Shown here piece by piece: positions 17,322-27,200 of a DNA stretch of 64,000 nt. Made by a program: the position numbers and the translations under genes. Source of the stretch: Flavobacterium algicola (lineage in GTDB: Bacteria > Bacteroidota > Bacteroidia > Flavobacteriales > Flavobacteriaceae); assembly GCF_022399565.1 (NCBI RefSeq), contig NZ_JAJTUT010000002.1, positions 124,001-188,000 on the forward strand, given 5' to 3'. The notes beneath the pieces were generated by a model. The model was given only the letters and a program-made list of their open reading frames with translations. It did not search any database and was not told where the DNA came from. The stretch's first letter is position 1, and every line of letters starts with the position of its first letter.

Positions 17322-18761
17322 CTATCTAAATTGGGCGTATACAACTTTGGTTTGTAAATACTCTTCCATCCCATGTTTTCCGTCTGCACCACCTAAACCT
17401 GATTTTTTCCAACCAGCGTGAAAACCTTGAATCGCTTCAAAATGTTCTCTATTAATATATGTTTCTCCAAATTGCAATTCGTTTGAAGCGTGCATTACTT
17501 TATTGAAGTTTTCAGAGAAGATAGAAGATGTTAATCCATATTCACAGTCGTTAGCTAAAGTGATTGCTTCGTCTAATGTGCTGAATTTCATTACAGGCAA
17601 TACTGGTCCAAAAACTTCTTCTTGGATGATTTGCATATTCTGTGTTACATTAGTCAATAAAGTTGGTTGGTAGAAGTACCCACGGTCAAATTGATCTGAA
17701 CGATTTCCTCCTACGATAACTTCTGCACCTTCACTTTTTGCAAATTCTACCATTGCAGCTACTTTATCAACTTGATCTTTAGAAACCATACTACTCATGT
17801 CTGGATTATTTGTCGAAAAAGCATCTTCTACTTTTATAGACTGCATTTTTTTAGTGACCATTTCTAAGAATTGATCATAAATGGAATCTTCTACATAAAG
17901 CCTTTCAGCACAGTTACATACCTGACCACTAAAGATTATTTTTGAATTAACAACTGCATTTACCGCCAGTTCTAAGTTTGCATCTGCACATACAATGGCA
18001 GGGGCTTTCCCTCCTAATTCGAGTGATACTTTGGTGATATTAGGTGCTGCAGCTTCCATAACTCGCTGACCAGCATAAACACTTCCAGTCAAACTTATGA
18101 TACCTGTAATCGGACTTTTACACAGTGCATTTCCTACCACAGGTCCTGTTCCGCATACGACATTCAGTACACCAGCTGGTAAGTCAACTTTTTCAATTAA
18201 TTTAATAAATTCCATTATTGTATTAGGGGCGATACAACTAGGCTTAATAACACAAGTGTTACCCGTTATCAATGATGGAGCTACTTTACGAGCCATTACA
18301 AAAAATGGAAAGTTCCATGGACAGATTCCAACCGCCACACCAATAGGTGCTTTGTGCAAGAAGATGTGCTCTTTTCTGCGATCGCTTTGAATAATTTCTC
18401 CTTCAATTCTTCTCGCCCAGCCCGCATTATAATCAAAATAGTCCGCTGTTACGTCAATTTCAACTTGTGCCAATCCAATCACTTTTGCTTGTTCGCTTGC
18501 TAATGTTTCTGCTAGAAAAACTCTGTTTTCACGAATAATATTTGCCATTTTATGCAAATATCCCGCTCGTTCAATAGCGGTAAGAGCATTCCATCCATGT
18601 TGTGCTGCTTGTGCTGCATCCAAAGCATTGTTTGCGTCTGCTATAGATCCTTGTGGAATAGTAGATAATACTTCTTCAGTACATGGGTTTAACACCTCTG
18701 TAACTTCTGTTGAAGTAGATTTGACAAATTTCCCGTTAATGTATTGATTAAATTCTTTCAT
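17322..18761 (-). CDS. aldA: Aldehyde dehydrogenase, probable L-lactaldehyde dehydrogenase
   Basis: A 479-residue NAD(P)-dependent aldehyde dehydrogenase without signal peptide, so cytosolic. Landmarks are the CPWNFPFFVMARK cofactor-binding region, LTGSVYAGQ, SLELGGKAPAIV with the general-base Glu, and FSGQVCNCAERLYV with the nucleophilic Cys. The length equals that of E. coli AldA (479). AldA oxidises L-lactaldehyde, the product of fuculose-1-phosphate cleavage, to L-lactate, which fits its place next to fucP and opposite the aldolase-isomerase-kinase genes. Other aldehyde dehydrogenases share these motifs, so the substrate rests on context. Confidence 0.88.
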   Translation of the reverse strand: MKEFNQYINGKFVKSTSTEVTEVLNPCTEEVLSTIPQGSIADANNALDAAQAAQHGWNALTAIERAGYLHKMANIIRENRVFLAETLASEQAKVIGLAQVEIDVTADYFDYNAGWARRIEGEIIQSDRRKEHIFLHKAPIGVAVGICPWNFPFFVMARKVAPSLITGNTCVIKPSCIAPNTIMEFIKLIEKVDLPAGVLNVVCGTGPVVGNALCKSPITGIISLTGSVYAGQRVMEAAAPNITKVSLELGGKAPAIVCADANLELAVNAVVNSKIIFSGQVCNCAERLYVEDSIYDQFLEMVTKKMQSIKVEDAFSTNNPDMSSMVSKDQVDKVAAMVEFAKSEGAEVIVGGNRSDQFDRGYFYQPTLLTNVTQNMQIIQEEVFGPVLPVMKFSTLDEAITLANDCEYGLTSSIFSENFNKVMHASNELQFGETYINREHFEAIQGFHAGWKKSGLGGADGKHGMEEYLQTKVVYAQFR

Positions 18762-19068
18762 AATATATAGGTTAATTTTTTAGTTCATTAATAGATAGAC
18801 AAATATTGTCATTGTACTGCTATGATAAAACTGTTTTGGTTGGTGTCACGAACTACAACATTATTTAAGAAGTCAAATAGTGTTGCTCATGAAATAACAG
18901 TGAGATACAAATTTACAGCTAGAGCTACTTTTTATATTTATCCATATTAATCTAGTTTATGTACAATTTAAACATTTAAGGACTTTTTATCGTTTGGCGT
19001 TAGTTAATTGTTTGATATACAGCTAGTAAAAAATTAAGGTATCGATTGCGTAGTTTTAAGCTATATTT
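18762..19068. other. Regulatory gap upstream of aldA
   Basis: 307 bp between the AraC regulator's 3' end and the aldA start. It carries one copy of the 16-bp element described at 18960-18975. No gene or hairpin terminator was recognised. Confidence 0.45.
18960..18975. promoter_or_regulatory. Candidate operator, copy 1 (upstream of aldA)
   Basis: TGTACAATTTAAACAT, 199 bp before the aldA start. Its exact reverse complement occurs at 19980-19995, between the araC regulator and the fucose aldolase. Perfect 16-bp identity in two intergenic sites flanking an AraC-type regulator suggests that protein's binding site. Confidence 0.55.
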
Positions 19069-19968
19069 TTAAGTGTATTTTCCAGATTTATAGACTGCAG
19101 GAGAAATTCCAGTAACGGATTTAAAAACACGAGAAAAATGATAGCGATCTGCAAATCCTAGGATATCTGATACGTTTTCAATCGTTTCATTAGAATGTTC
19201 GAACAGCTCGCAAGCTTTAGCAATTTTTCGATTTTGAATGAAATTGTGTAAAGTAATTTTCATTTCGTCTTTGAATAATCGGGCAAAGGAGTTAGGAGCC
19301 ATATTTATAATATCGGCTAATTCTGAGTTGCTTAACTTTTTATCAATATTGGCTTCTATGTAGCGGTGAACCGTTAATACCCTGCTGTCAATAGTGATTG
19401 TTTTCCACAATTTTGGACCAATATTAGAAATGGCTTCTTTAATAAAGGATTGTAGTTTCAGATTAAATGTAAGTTTAAAATTATGATTATTAGACTTTAA
19501 TCGTTCTGTTAAATAGATCAATCGTTCCTTGAGGTGATCTGTTAGTTCTATTTTGAAAATACCAGGAACCACATTGTCAAAAGGTGTGCCCAGATTGAAA
19601 TGGGTGAAAAAGTGGATTAATGATTTTTCTTCATAATAGGATTCATTGTCTCTTTCGGATAGGTTATTTCCCGATACATGAATGCCTGTGTCATATTGAT
19701 GGTTTTTTGAAAAACGGGTCGAAAAAGAGGTAAAAGGAGAAATAATGTAGAGATAGTTAGGATTCATTATGTAGCTCTCCTCTTGAAAATTTAGAGTTCC
19801 CCCTTCATTTTTATTCCAATATATTCTCCAAAATGGAAAAACCATATCATGGCAATCCCATAAATCTAAATACCAATACCGACAACACGAAAGCTTCAAT
19901 TTGATATCTATAAAGTTCTGTTTGTTTGTAGAAGGATCTCCTAATTCTATGTTTTTTACAAATTCCAT
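19069..19968 (-). CDS. AraC-family transcriptional regulator of the fucose genes
   Basis: A 299-residue regulator. The N-terminal ~190 residues lack any catalytic motif and resemble a cupin-type ligand-binding domain. The C-terminal ~100 residues form the AraC double helix-turn-helix (LSNSELADIINMAPNSFARL for helix set 1; NVSDILGFADRYHFSRVFKS followed by the typical TGISPAVYK ending). It is transcribed divergently from the aldolase-fucI-kinase operon with 124 bp between start codons, the classical arrangement for a local regulator. One candidate operator lies 12-27 bp upstream of its own start, which also suggests autoregulation. The ligand is probably L-fucose, fuculose or its phosphate, by context only. 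Confidence 0.9.
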   Translation of the reverse strand: MEFVKNIELGDPSTNKQNFIDIKLKLSCCRYWYLDLWDCHDMVFPFWRIYWNKNEGGTLNFQEESYIMNPNYLYIISPFTSFSTRFSKNHQYDTGIHVSGNNLSERDNESYYEEKSLIHFFTHFNLGTPFDNVVPGIFKIELTDHLKERLIYLTERLKSNNHNFKLTFNLKLQSFIKEAISNIGPKLWKTITIDSRVLTVHRYIEANIDKKLSNSELADIINMAPNSFARLFKDEMKITLHNFIQNRKIAKACELFEHSNETIENVSDILGFADRYHFSRVFKSVTGISPAVYKSGKYT

Positions 19969-19979
19969 ATTTCAAGGTC

Positions 19980-19995
19980 ATGTTTAAATTGTACA
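19980..19995. promoter_or_regulatory. Candidate operator, copy 2 (araC / aldolase divergent promoter)
   Basis: ATGTTTAAATTGTACA, the exact reverse complement of the site at 18960-18975. It is 12 bp upstream of the araC-type gene start and about 98 bp upstream of the aldolase start. Confidence 0.55.
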
Positions 19996-20092
19996 CAAAT
20001 ATACCCATTTTGAATATCTTATGTAAGGCACCGCTGTCTTAAATTTACATAATTGAAAGAAACTAACAAATTAAATTTAAAATCATATCAAT

Positions 20093-20896
20093 ATGAGCGA
20101 TATAAAACTTCCAGTTGAGGTAGAAATAGAATTGAAGAAAGTATCTAAAGTGGCTGGGTATTTATGGCAGAGAGAATGGGCAGAGAGAAATGCAGGAAAT
20201 ATTTCTATGAACCTTAGTTCGTTTTTTGATAAAAATGAAATTATTGAAAAAACAAAAGGTGATGAATTTGTTGCTTTTGATTTTCCTAAAGACTGTGCTG
20301 GTTTTGTGATTTATATTACAGGAACAGGATGTTACTTAAGAGACTTGGTAGATATGTTGGAAGAAGTTTCATGTATCCTTTATATTAATGAAGAGGCGAA
20401 TGGCTACACGATAATTTGGGGTGGAAACAGACCCAATTTTGGACCAACTTGTGAATTAATTTCTCATGCTAGTATTCACTTGTTTAACTCTAAGCATCAT
20501 CCAGAAAATTTAGCAGTGGTACACACACATCCTTTAGAGTTGATTTGCATGAGTCATCATGAGTTATTTGATAATGAGGAGGAACTGAACAGACAAATTT
20601 GGATGATGTGTCCTGAGGTTAAAGTTTTTGTTCCTAAAGGAATTCACTGTACACCTTATGCCTTGTCAAGTACTGCATCTTTAGCAAAGGTTACAATGGA
20701 TGCCTTTAAAACTAGAAACGTTTCTCTTTGGGAAAAGCATGGGGCAACTGCAACAGCGCCAGATGTTGAGAAAGCTTGGGACTTTTTGGATGTAGCAAAT
20801 AAAGGAGCAAAAATGTTAATGATGTGTTGGGCAGCAGGCTTTAAGCCAGCAGGACTTTCTAACGAGCAATTGACAGAATTAGAACAATTTACATAA
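20093..20896 (+). CDS. Class II (zinc) aldolase, RhaD-like, acting as L-fuculose-1-phosphate aldolase
   Basis: A 267-residue class II aldolase with GNISMNLSS (phosphate-binding loop), YITGTGCYLRDL, CELISHASIH with the catalytic acid region, the zinc ligands in HTHPLE (His144 and His146) and a third ligand region WEKHGATATAP. Length and the extra segments resemble L-rhamnulose-1-phosphate aldolase RhaD (about 274 residues) rather than E. coli FucA (215). It is nonetheless the first gene of an operon with fucI, so the product split is most likely L-fuculose-1-phosphate to DHAP plus L-lactaldehyde. RhaD and FucA substrates are stereoisomers, and RhaD-type enzymes serving fucose are plausible. 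Eighteen bp separate it from fucI. Confidence 0.85.
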   Translation: MSDIKLPVEVEIELKKVSKVAGYLWQREWAERNAGNISMNLSSFFDKNEIIEKTKGDEFVAFDFPKDCAGFVIYITGTGCYLRDLVDMLEEVSCILYINEEANGYTIIWGGNRPNFGPTCELISHASIHLFNSKHHPENLAVVHTHPLELICMSHHELFDNEEELNRQIWMMCPEVKVFVPKGIHCTPYALSSTASLAKVTMDAFKTRNVSLWEKHGATATAPDVEKAWDFLDVANKGAKMLMMCWAAGFKPAGLSNEQLTELEQFT

Positions 20897-20914
20897 TAGT
20901 TAATTATAAAAGAG

Positions 20915-22702
20915 ATGAGTAGATTAATAGGAAGACTTCCCAAAATAGGAATTCGTCCCGTAATTGACGGGCGTGAGCGTGGTGTAAGAGAGTCATTAGA
21001 AGTACAATGTATGGATATGGCAAAAGCTGCTGCAAAATTAATTTCAGAAAACTTACGTTTCCCTAGTGGAGAGCAAGTTGAATGTGTTATTGCTGATACT
21101 ACTATTGGAGGTGTAGCTGATGCTGCTGCTTGTGCAGACAAATTTAGCAGAGAAGGAGTTGAAGTTTCGATAACAGTAACTCCATGTTGGTGTTATGGTA
21201 CAGAAGTGATGGATACAGATCCTTTGATGCCGAAAGCAGTTTGGGGATTCAACGGAACGGAAAGACCAGGTGCTGTTTATTTGGCAGCTGCTCTGGCTGG
21301 ATATTCTCAAAAAGGACTGCCTGCTTTTGGAATCTACGGTAAAGAAGTACAAGATTCTGGAGATATGAGTATTCCTAAAGACGTTGAAGAGAAGTTATTG
21401 CGTTTTGCAAAAGCGGGAATGGCAGTAGCTCAAATGAAAGGAAAATCATATTTGTCTATTGGTTACAGTTCTATGGGAATTGCAGGATCAATGGTTGATG
21501 TGAATTTCTTGCAAGATTATTTCGGACTGAGAGCGGAATTTGTGGAGTCTGTGGAATTGCTGCGTCGTATGGACGAAGGAATTTATGATAAAGACGAATT
21601 TAAGAAAGCACTAGCTTGGACTAAGAAAAACTGTGTTGAAGGAAAAGATTACAATAGCGAAGAAGCTCAAAAATCAGCTGAAGTTAAAGATCAAGAATGG
21701 GAAAAGGTGATTAAAATGACCCTTATTTGTAAAGATTTAATGAACGGAAATCCTAAATTGAAAGAATTAGGGTTTGGAGAAGAAGCAAAAGGTAGAAATG
21801 CCATTATGGGAGGTTTTCAAGGACAACGTCAATGGACAGATTACCAACCAAATGCTGATTTTACAGAGTCGATTTTGAACTCTTCATTCGACTGGAACGG
21901 TATACGTCAAGCCTATACTTTTGCAACAGAAAATGATTGTTTAAACGCAGTATCGATGTTGTTTGGTCACTTATTGACAAACAAAGCACAATTATTCTCT
22001 GATGTACGTACGTACTGGAGTCCAGAATCAGTAGAGAGAGTAACGGGTAAAAAATTATCTGGAATTGCTGAAAACGGAATCATTCACTTAATCAATTCAG
22101 GTTCTACTACATTGGATGCTACAGCACAACAATCAGATGCTGATGGAAATCCTACTATGAAGCCTTTCTGGGATATTACCGAAGAAGAAGTTCAAAAATG
22201 TTTAGACAATACTAAATGGCCCGCAGCTATCTGGGAATATTTTAGAGGTGGAGGATTCTCTTCTCAATTTAAAACCAAAGGAAGTATGCCAATGACAATG
22301 TGTCGAATCAATCTTGTAAAAGGAATTGGACCAGTATTGCAAATTGCTGAAGGGTGGAGTATTGAATTACCAGAAGATGTTCATTCCGTTTTAGATGAAA
22401 GAACGAATCCAACATGGCCTACAACTTGGTTTGTACCAAGATTGACAGGAAAAGGATCTTTTAAAGATGTGTATAGTGTCATGGCAAAATGGGGTGCCAA
22501 TCACGGTGCTATTTCTCACGGACATATTGGAGCTGATCTAATTTCATTGGCTGCTATGTTGAGAATTCCTGTAAACATGCACAATGTGGCTGATGAAGAT
22601 GTTTTCCGTCCGAGTGCTTGGTCTGCTTTTGGAGAAGATTTAGAAGGTGCAGATTACAGAGCTTGTACTAATTACGGACCAATTTATGGGTTCAAGAATT
22701 AA
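20915..22702 (+). CDS. fucI: L-fucose isomerase
   Basis: A 595-residue protein very close in length to E. coli FucI (591) with family motifs throughout: [20 protein letters not shown] at the N-terminus, [54 protein letters not shown] and the C-terminal metal-site segment [19 protein letters not shown]. It is cytosolic, Mn-dependent, and converts L-fucose to L-fuculose (some members also use D-arabinose). It sits between the aldolase (18 bp upstream) and the FGGY kinase (23 bp downstream) as one operon. This is the most secure marker that the locus handles L-fucose. Confidence 0.96.
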   Translation: MSRLIGRLPKIGIRPVIDGRERGVRESLEVQCMDMAKAAAKLISENLRFPSGEQVECVIADTTIGGVADAAACADKFSREGVEVSITVTPCWCYGTEVMDTDPLMPKAVWGFNGTERPGAVYLAAALAGYSQKGLPAFGIYGKEVQDSGDMSIPKDVEEKLLRFAKAGMAVAQMKGKSYLSIGYSSMGIAGSMVDVNFLQDYFGLRAEFVESVELLRRMDEGIYDKDEFKKALAWTKKNCVEGKDYNSEEAQKSAEVKDQEWEKVIKMTLICKDLMNGNPKLKELGFGEEAKGRNAIMGGFQGQRQWTDYQPNADFTESILNSSFDWNGIRQAYTFATENDCLNAVSMLFGHLLTNKAQLFSDVRTYWSPESVERVTGKKLSGIAENGIIHLINSGSTTLDATAQQSDADGNPTMKPFWDITEEEVQKCLDNTKWPAAIWEYFRGGGFSSQFKTKGSMPMTMCRINLVKGIGPVLQIAEGWSIELPEDVHSVLDERTNPTWPTTWFVPRLTGKGSFKDVYSVMAKWGANHGAISHGHIGADLISLAAMLRIPVNMHNVADEDVFRPSAWSAFGEDLEGADYRACTNYGPIYGFKN

Positions 22703-22725
22703 TTTTTGATTTAAAATTATATATT

Positions 22726-24048
22726 GTGAAAAACGTTATTGCTGTATTTGACATTGGTAAAACCAATAAGAAGATGTTTTTATTTGATAAGGACTTTAAA
22801 GTTGTACAAACGGACTCCATTCGCTTTGAGGAAGTAATGGATGACGATAACGATCCTTGTGATGATATTGAGTCTATTGAGAAATGGATCATGAAGGAAA
22901 TAGAAACGGTTCAGCAAGAAAATAAATTCACAATAAAGGCTATCAACTTTTCGACACATGGCGCCTCATTGGTTTACTTAGACAAAGAGGGGAAACGCAT
23001 CACCCCTCTTTATAACTATTTAAAACCTTTGGATATGGATTTTTCAAAATTTTATCAGAAGTACGGAGGTATCGAAGAATTTTCTAGAAAAACCGCTTCG
23101 CCTGCTTACGGGATGTTAAACTCCGGTTTGCAAATGTATTGGTTAAAAAACCAGAAACCTCAATACTGGGCGCAAGTTGAAAACATATTACATTACCCGC
23201 AATATCTAAGTTATTTGTTTTCAAAAACTATTAGAGCCGATTATACTTCTCTTGGAGCGCATACTGCGATTTGGAATTTCGATAAAATGAAATACCATAA
23301 GTGGTTGGAAAGTGAAAACATTTCGTTACCAGAACCTAAGAAGGGGAAACAAGCTCGCATATCCATGGTCAATGGTCAAGAAATTGCGATAGGTATGGGG
23401 TTACATGATAGTTCCTCTTCCATAATTCCACTTTTAGAGAGTAATGAAAATTCGGGTAATGAATTTGTATTATTGTCTACAGGGACTTGGATTATCTGCA
23501 TGAATCCCTATAGCAAAGAGTCGTTGACACAAGAACAGTTAAATAATGACTGTTTGTGTTTTATGACTCCGGATAAGCAGCAAATTAAATCATCCATGCA
23601 GTTTTTGGGATGTGTTCATGAAGTTAATGCGATCGAACTAAGTAACCATTATGGAGTTACCAAAAGTCATTTTCTAGATTTTACACTTGATGCTGGCCGC
23701 TGTACTACAATATTGGCAAAAAAAGAGCACAAATTTTTTCCTGATGACATTCCAGAAAATTTTATTAGTGAATTAAAAAACTTTGATTGTTTTGATGATT
23801 ATGAGCATGCTTATTATCAATTAATTTATGAAATTGCAGAACGTGTATATCAAGGTATTCTACGCATTCTAGACAAAAATAATAGCTTAAAAGAAGTGTA
23901 TATTTCAGGTGGATTTAAACGAAATGATATGTTTGTAGAATACCTGCGACAAATGATGCCAAATCAACAAATTCTGTTTCCAAAAGGTGAAAATGCAAGT
24001 GCTTTAGGAGCAGCAATTCTTATGAAGAAGTATTTAAATTATAGGTAA
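22726..24048 (+). CDS. FGGY-family carbohydrate kinase, probable L-fuculokinase
   Basis: A 440-residue FGGY kinase starting at GTG (22726; the first residues VIAVFDIGKTNKKMFLFD are the phosphate-1 loop, so no later start is possible). Other ATPase-fold motifs are INFSTHGASLVYLD, the domain-II LSTGTWIICMNP and EVYISGGFKRNDMFVEY near the C-terminus. The GKTN start resembles a less studied FGGY subgroup more than classical FucK or RhaB. Operon position after fucI implies phosphorylation of L-fuculose to L-fuculose-1-phosphate. It ends before a good terminator at 24092. Confidence 0.88.
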   Translation: MKNVIAVFDIGKTNKKMFLFDKDFKVVQTDSIRFEEVMDDDNDPCDDIESIEKWIMKEIETVQQENKFTIKAINFSTHGASLVYLDKEGKRITPLYNYLKPLDMDFSKFYQKYGGIEEFSRKTASPAYGMLNSGLQMYWLKNQKPQYWAQVENILHYPQYLSYLFSKTIRADYTSLGAHTAIWNFDKMKYHKWLESENISLPEPKKGKQARISMVNGQEIAIGMGLHDSSSSIIPLLESNENSGNEFVLLSTGTWIICMNPYSKESLTQEQLNNDCLCFMTPDKQQIKSSMQFLGCVHEVNAIELSNHYGVTKSHFLDFTLDAGRCTTILAKKEHKFFPDDIPENFISELKNFDCFDDYEHAYYQLIYEIAERVYQGILRILDKNNSLKEVYISGGFKRNDMFVEYLRQMMPNQQILFPKGENASALGAAILMKKYLNYR

Positions 24049-24091
24049 ATCGCAGTATTGTAGAACTTGTTTTCTAAATAATATTATTTTG

Positions 24092-24130
24092 AGCGTGTGT
24101 CGAGAATTTATTTTCGCACATGCTTTTTTT
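24092..24130 (+). terminator. Rho-independent terminator of the fucose operon
   Basis: AGCGTGTG (24092-24099) pairs with CACATGCT (24117-24124), with one G-T wobble; an inner CGA/TCG pairing extends the stem. A run of T follows directly. Confidence 0.75.
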
Positions 24131-24276
24131 ATAGATAAGAACAATTTCAATATAATTAGTTAGATTCGCCTAAAATGAAGAAAATATTTTGTAAATTGAT
24201 TTGCCAAAATTTCCTAAAATTTACGATATATGGTAATAATTTTTATAAAATTAAATAGTTTAAAACATATTAATGT

Positions 24277-27200
24277 ATGAAATTAAGAATAACATATTTA
24301 TTTCTTTTTTTAATTTTAAATCTTGTTTATGCGCAGGAAAAAAGTATCTATCAAAGTAATCAGCGTATTGAGTCATTTAATAGCTTACAAGGATTTTATC
24401 AAAATACGGTAAACAGTATAGTATCTGACAACAAGGGCTATTTGTGGATTGCAACACCAAATGGGTTGGTAAAATATGACGGATATTCTTTTGACTATTA
24501 TTATCACAATCATCAGGATAAAGAATCTTTACCCAATAATTATATATCACATCTTTTAAACGATTCCAGCGGGCGTTTATGGGTAGGAACCAGAGAAGGT
24601 TTATGTGTTTATCTGACAGATAAAGAGCATTTTGTATCCATAAAAAATACGATTAAAAAAGAAACTTTTATAAAAGAAGATGGTGAAAAGCGTATTTGGG
24701 TTGGAAATGATTCTAGGCTTACAATTTATAATTCAGGATTAAAAGATATTGAGAATATTGAGCGACTTGCAGAAATAAATTTGGACAAAATTCTTAGGGG
24801 CAATCGAATAATAGACATCGAATTTCTTTCAAAGTCAGAATTAATCGTGGCGACTGCATCAAAAATTTACAAAGTAATTTTTGACGAAAAGGCTAAGTAT
24901 GCTGTGAAAGTTTCAGAATTAAAATTTGATTTAAGTTCGGGTACAATAAAAAACTTAAAAAAAGTTGATAATTCATTGTGGATAGGAACTACAGCAGGAT
25001 TATATCAAACTTTTTATGAAAATAATAGTCTAATTATTTTAAAAAAGTTTTTGGATGCTGATACATCCAATACAAATAAGTTATGTGAAATTTTATCACT
25101 TTACTTTGATAAGGATAAAAACCTCTGGATAGGTACAAAACAAAATGGAGTTTTCAAATACGATACCAAAAAAGCAAGTTTTGTTTCCTTTAGACATGAT
25201 TCAAAATATAAAAATGGACTAACAAGCAATCGAATCAACTGCTTTTATGAAGATTCTTTTGGAGTAATATGGATTGGTACCGCGCAGGGAGGACTAAATA
25301 AATTTGACAAGAATCAAAAACCATTTCAAAATTTTGCTCATAATCCATATGATAATCAATCATTATCAAGCAATTTAATAACAGATATAACTGAGGACAA
25401 TAAAGGAAGAATTTGGTTTTCTTTTTTTGAAAGTGGTATTTGTAGAACACAAGAAAAATTAAATCTTAATTCTGGGAACCAAATACGTTTTGATCGCCTA
25501 CAAAATCAGTTGAGTAAATTACAAAATCAGTGGGTTTTACGCCTTTTTCAAGACTTAAAAGGATATTGGTGGATAAGCACTAATGAAAGCCTTTATTTGT
25601 ATGATGAAGCATCAGATAGGCTCGTTTTAATACGTTTAACAGTTAAAGGGAAAACGGTTGAAAATCTTTTTAACAGAGTGATTTCACAAATTGATAGTAA
25701 TCATATTATTTTGGGAGGATCTCATATCCTGTTATTAGATAACCCTTGGAGTACTATTTTAAATAACAGTCCAGTCGAGGTCGACGCTGCTATGTACAAT
25801 GTGGTCAAAGGCAGTCAAATCAATGATTATGTTAAAGATGCTTATGGGAATTACTGGTTTGTTACTACCAACGGTGTTTATAGAATTGTTTATAGAAATG
25901 GGCAGTGGATATTAAAAGATCATCTGACTACAAAGTCAAAAAACAGTAAATTAAAGCTAAGTCACAATGATGTTTTTTCAATTTATGTGAGTTCAAATAA
26001 AAAGGTGTGGTTGGGTACTTTTGGTGGTGGACTTATGAAAATTGACATGAACTCATTCGGAGAACCGCAAAATATAAAAAGCTACCATAAAGAAGATGGA
26101 CTGCGAGATGAAGCCGTTTATGGTATACTGGAGGACAATCAAGGTCTATTATGGTTGAGTACAGATATGGGAATATGCTGTTTTGACCCCTCAAAAGAAA
26201 CATTTCATTTTTACGATGTCAACAATGGAATCTTAAGCAATAATTTTAGACAGTCTGCATTTTTAAAAACTAAAAAGGGTACTATGCTGATGGGTGGTGT
26301 GGACGGTTTAACCATTTTTGATCCAGCACAGATCAAAAAGAATGAATTTGCACCCAAAATATTAATATCAAGATTAAAAATTAATAATCAGTCGGTTCTA
26401 GCAGGTAAAAAAATTGATGGAGAGCTTATTCTAGAACGCTCTATTTCAGATACAAAAAAATTGACAATAGGCCACAACAATAGAAATATATCACTAGACA
26501 TTATTGTACAGCACAGTGCAACTCCCAATAAAAATAAGATAGCGTATAAGTTAGAAGGTGTCAACAAAGATTGGATCGAAGTAGAAGGAGGGAAAACAAC
26601 GGCAACATACACAAATTTGAGTTCTGGAACCTATAAGTTTCTATATAAAGGAACGAATGGTGATGGCGTGTGGACCTCAAATATTGAAAATTTTACTATA
26701 AAAGTCTTAGCGCCTTGGTACTTAAGATGGTGGAGTATTGTGATATGGCTTGTACTGGCCGCATGCACTATTCATGCTGTATTGAAATATTTGGTTCAAT
26801 TAGAAAAATTAAATCAAGAACTCAAATTTGAACAGTTAGATAAGGAAAGAGTTCAAGAAATGAACCAAGCAAGGTTGCGATTTTTTACTAATATTTCACA
26901 TGATTTCAAAACGCCTCTTTCATTGATTATTGGGCCTTTAGAAAAAATTGCGGAACATGATAAAGGAGCAGAAAATCAGAAATATTTTTCGATTATTCAA
27001 AATAATATTTCAAGATTACAACGATTAATAGATCAGCTTATATCTTACAGAAAAGCCGAAACAGGGCATTTGGAATTAAATTATTCAAAAACAACATTAG
27101 GGGATTTTATTTATCCTTTAATTGAATCTTTCGAAGAGTATGGACAAAAAACGCTACTTAATTTTTATTATAAAATAGAAGATCCAAATAGGGTTATTTC

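Noticed and set aside
20656..21141. A 161-codon minus-strand open frame across the aldolase/fucI junction
   Set aside because: It is antisense to two well-supported genes and shows no recognisable domain.
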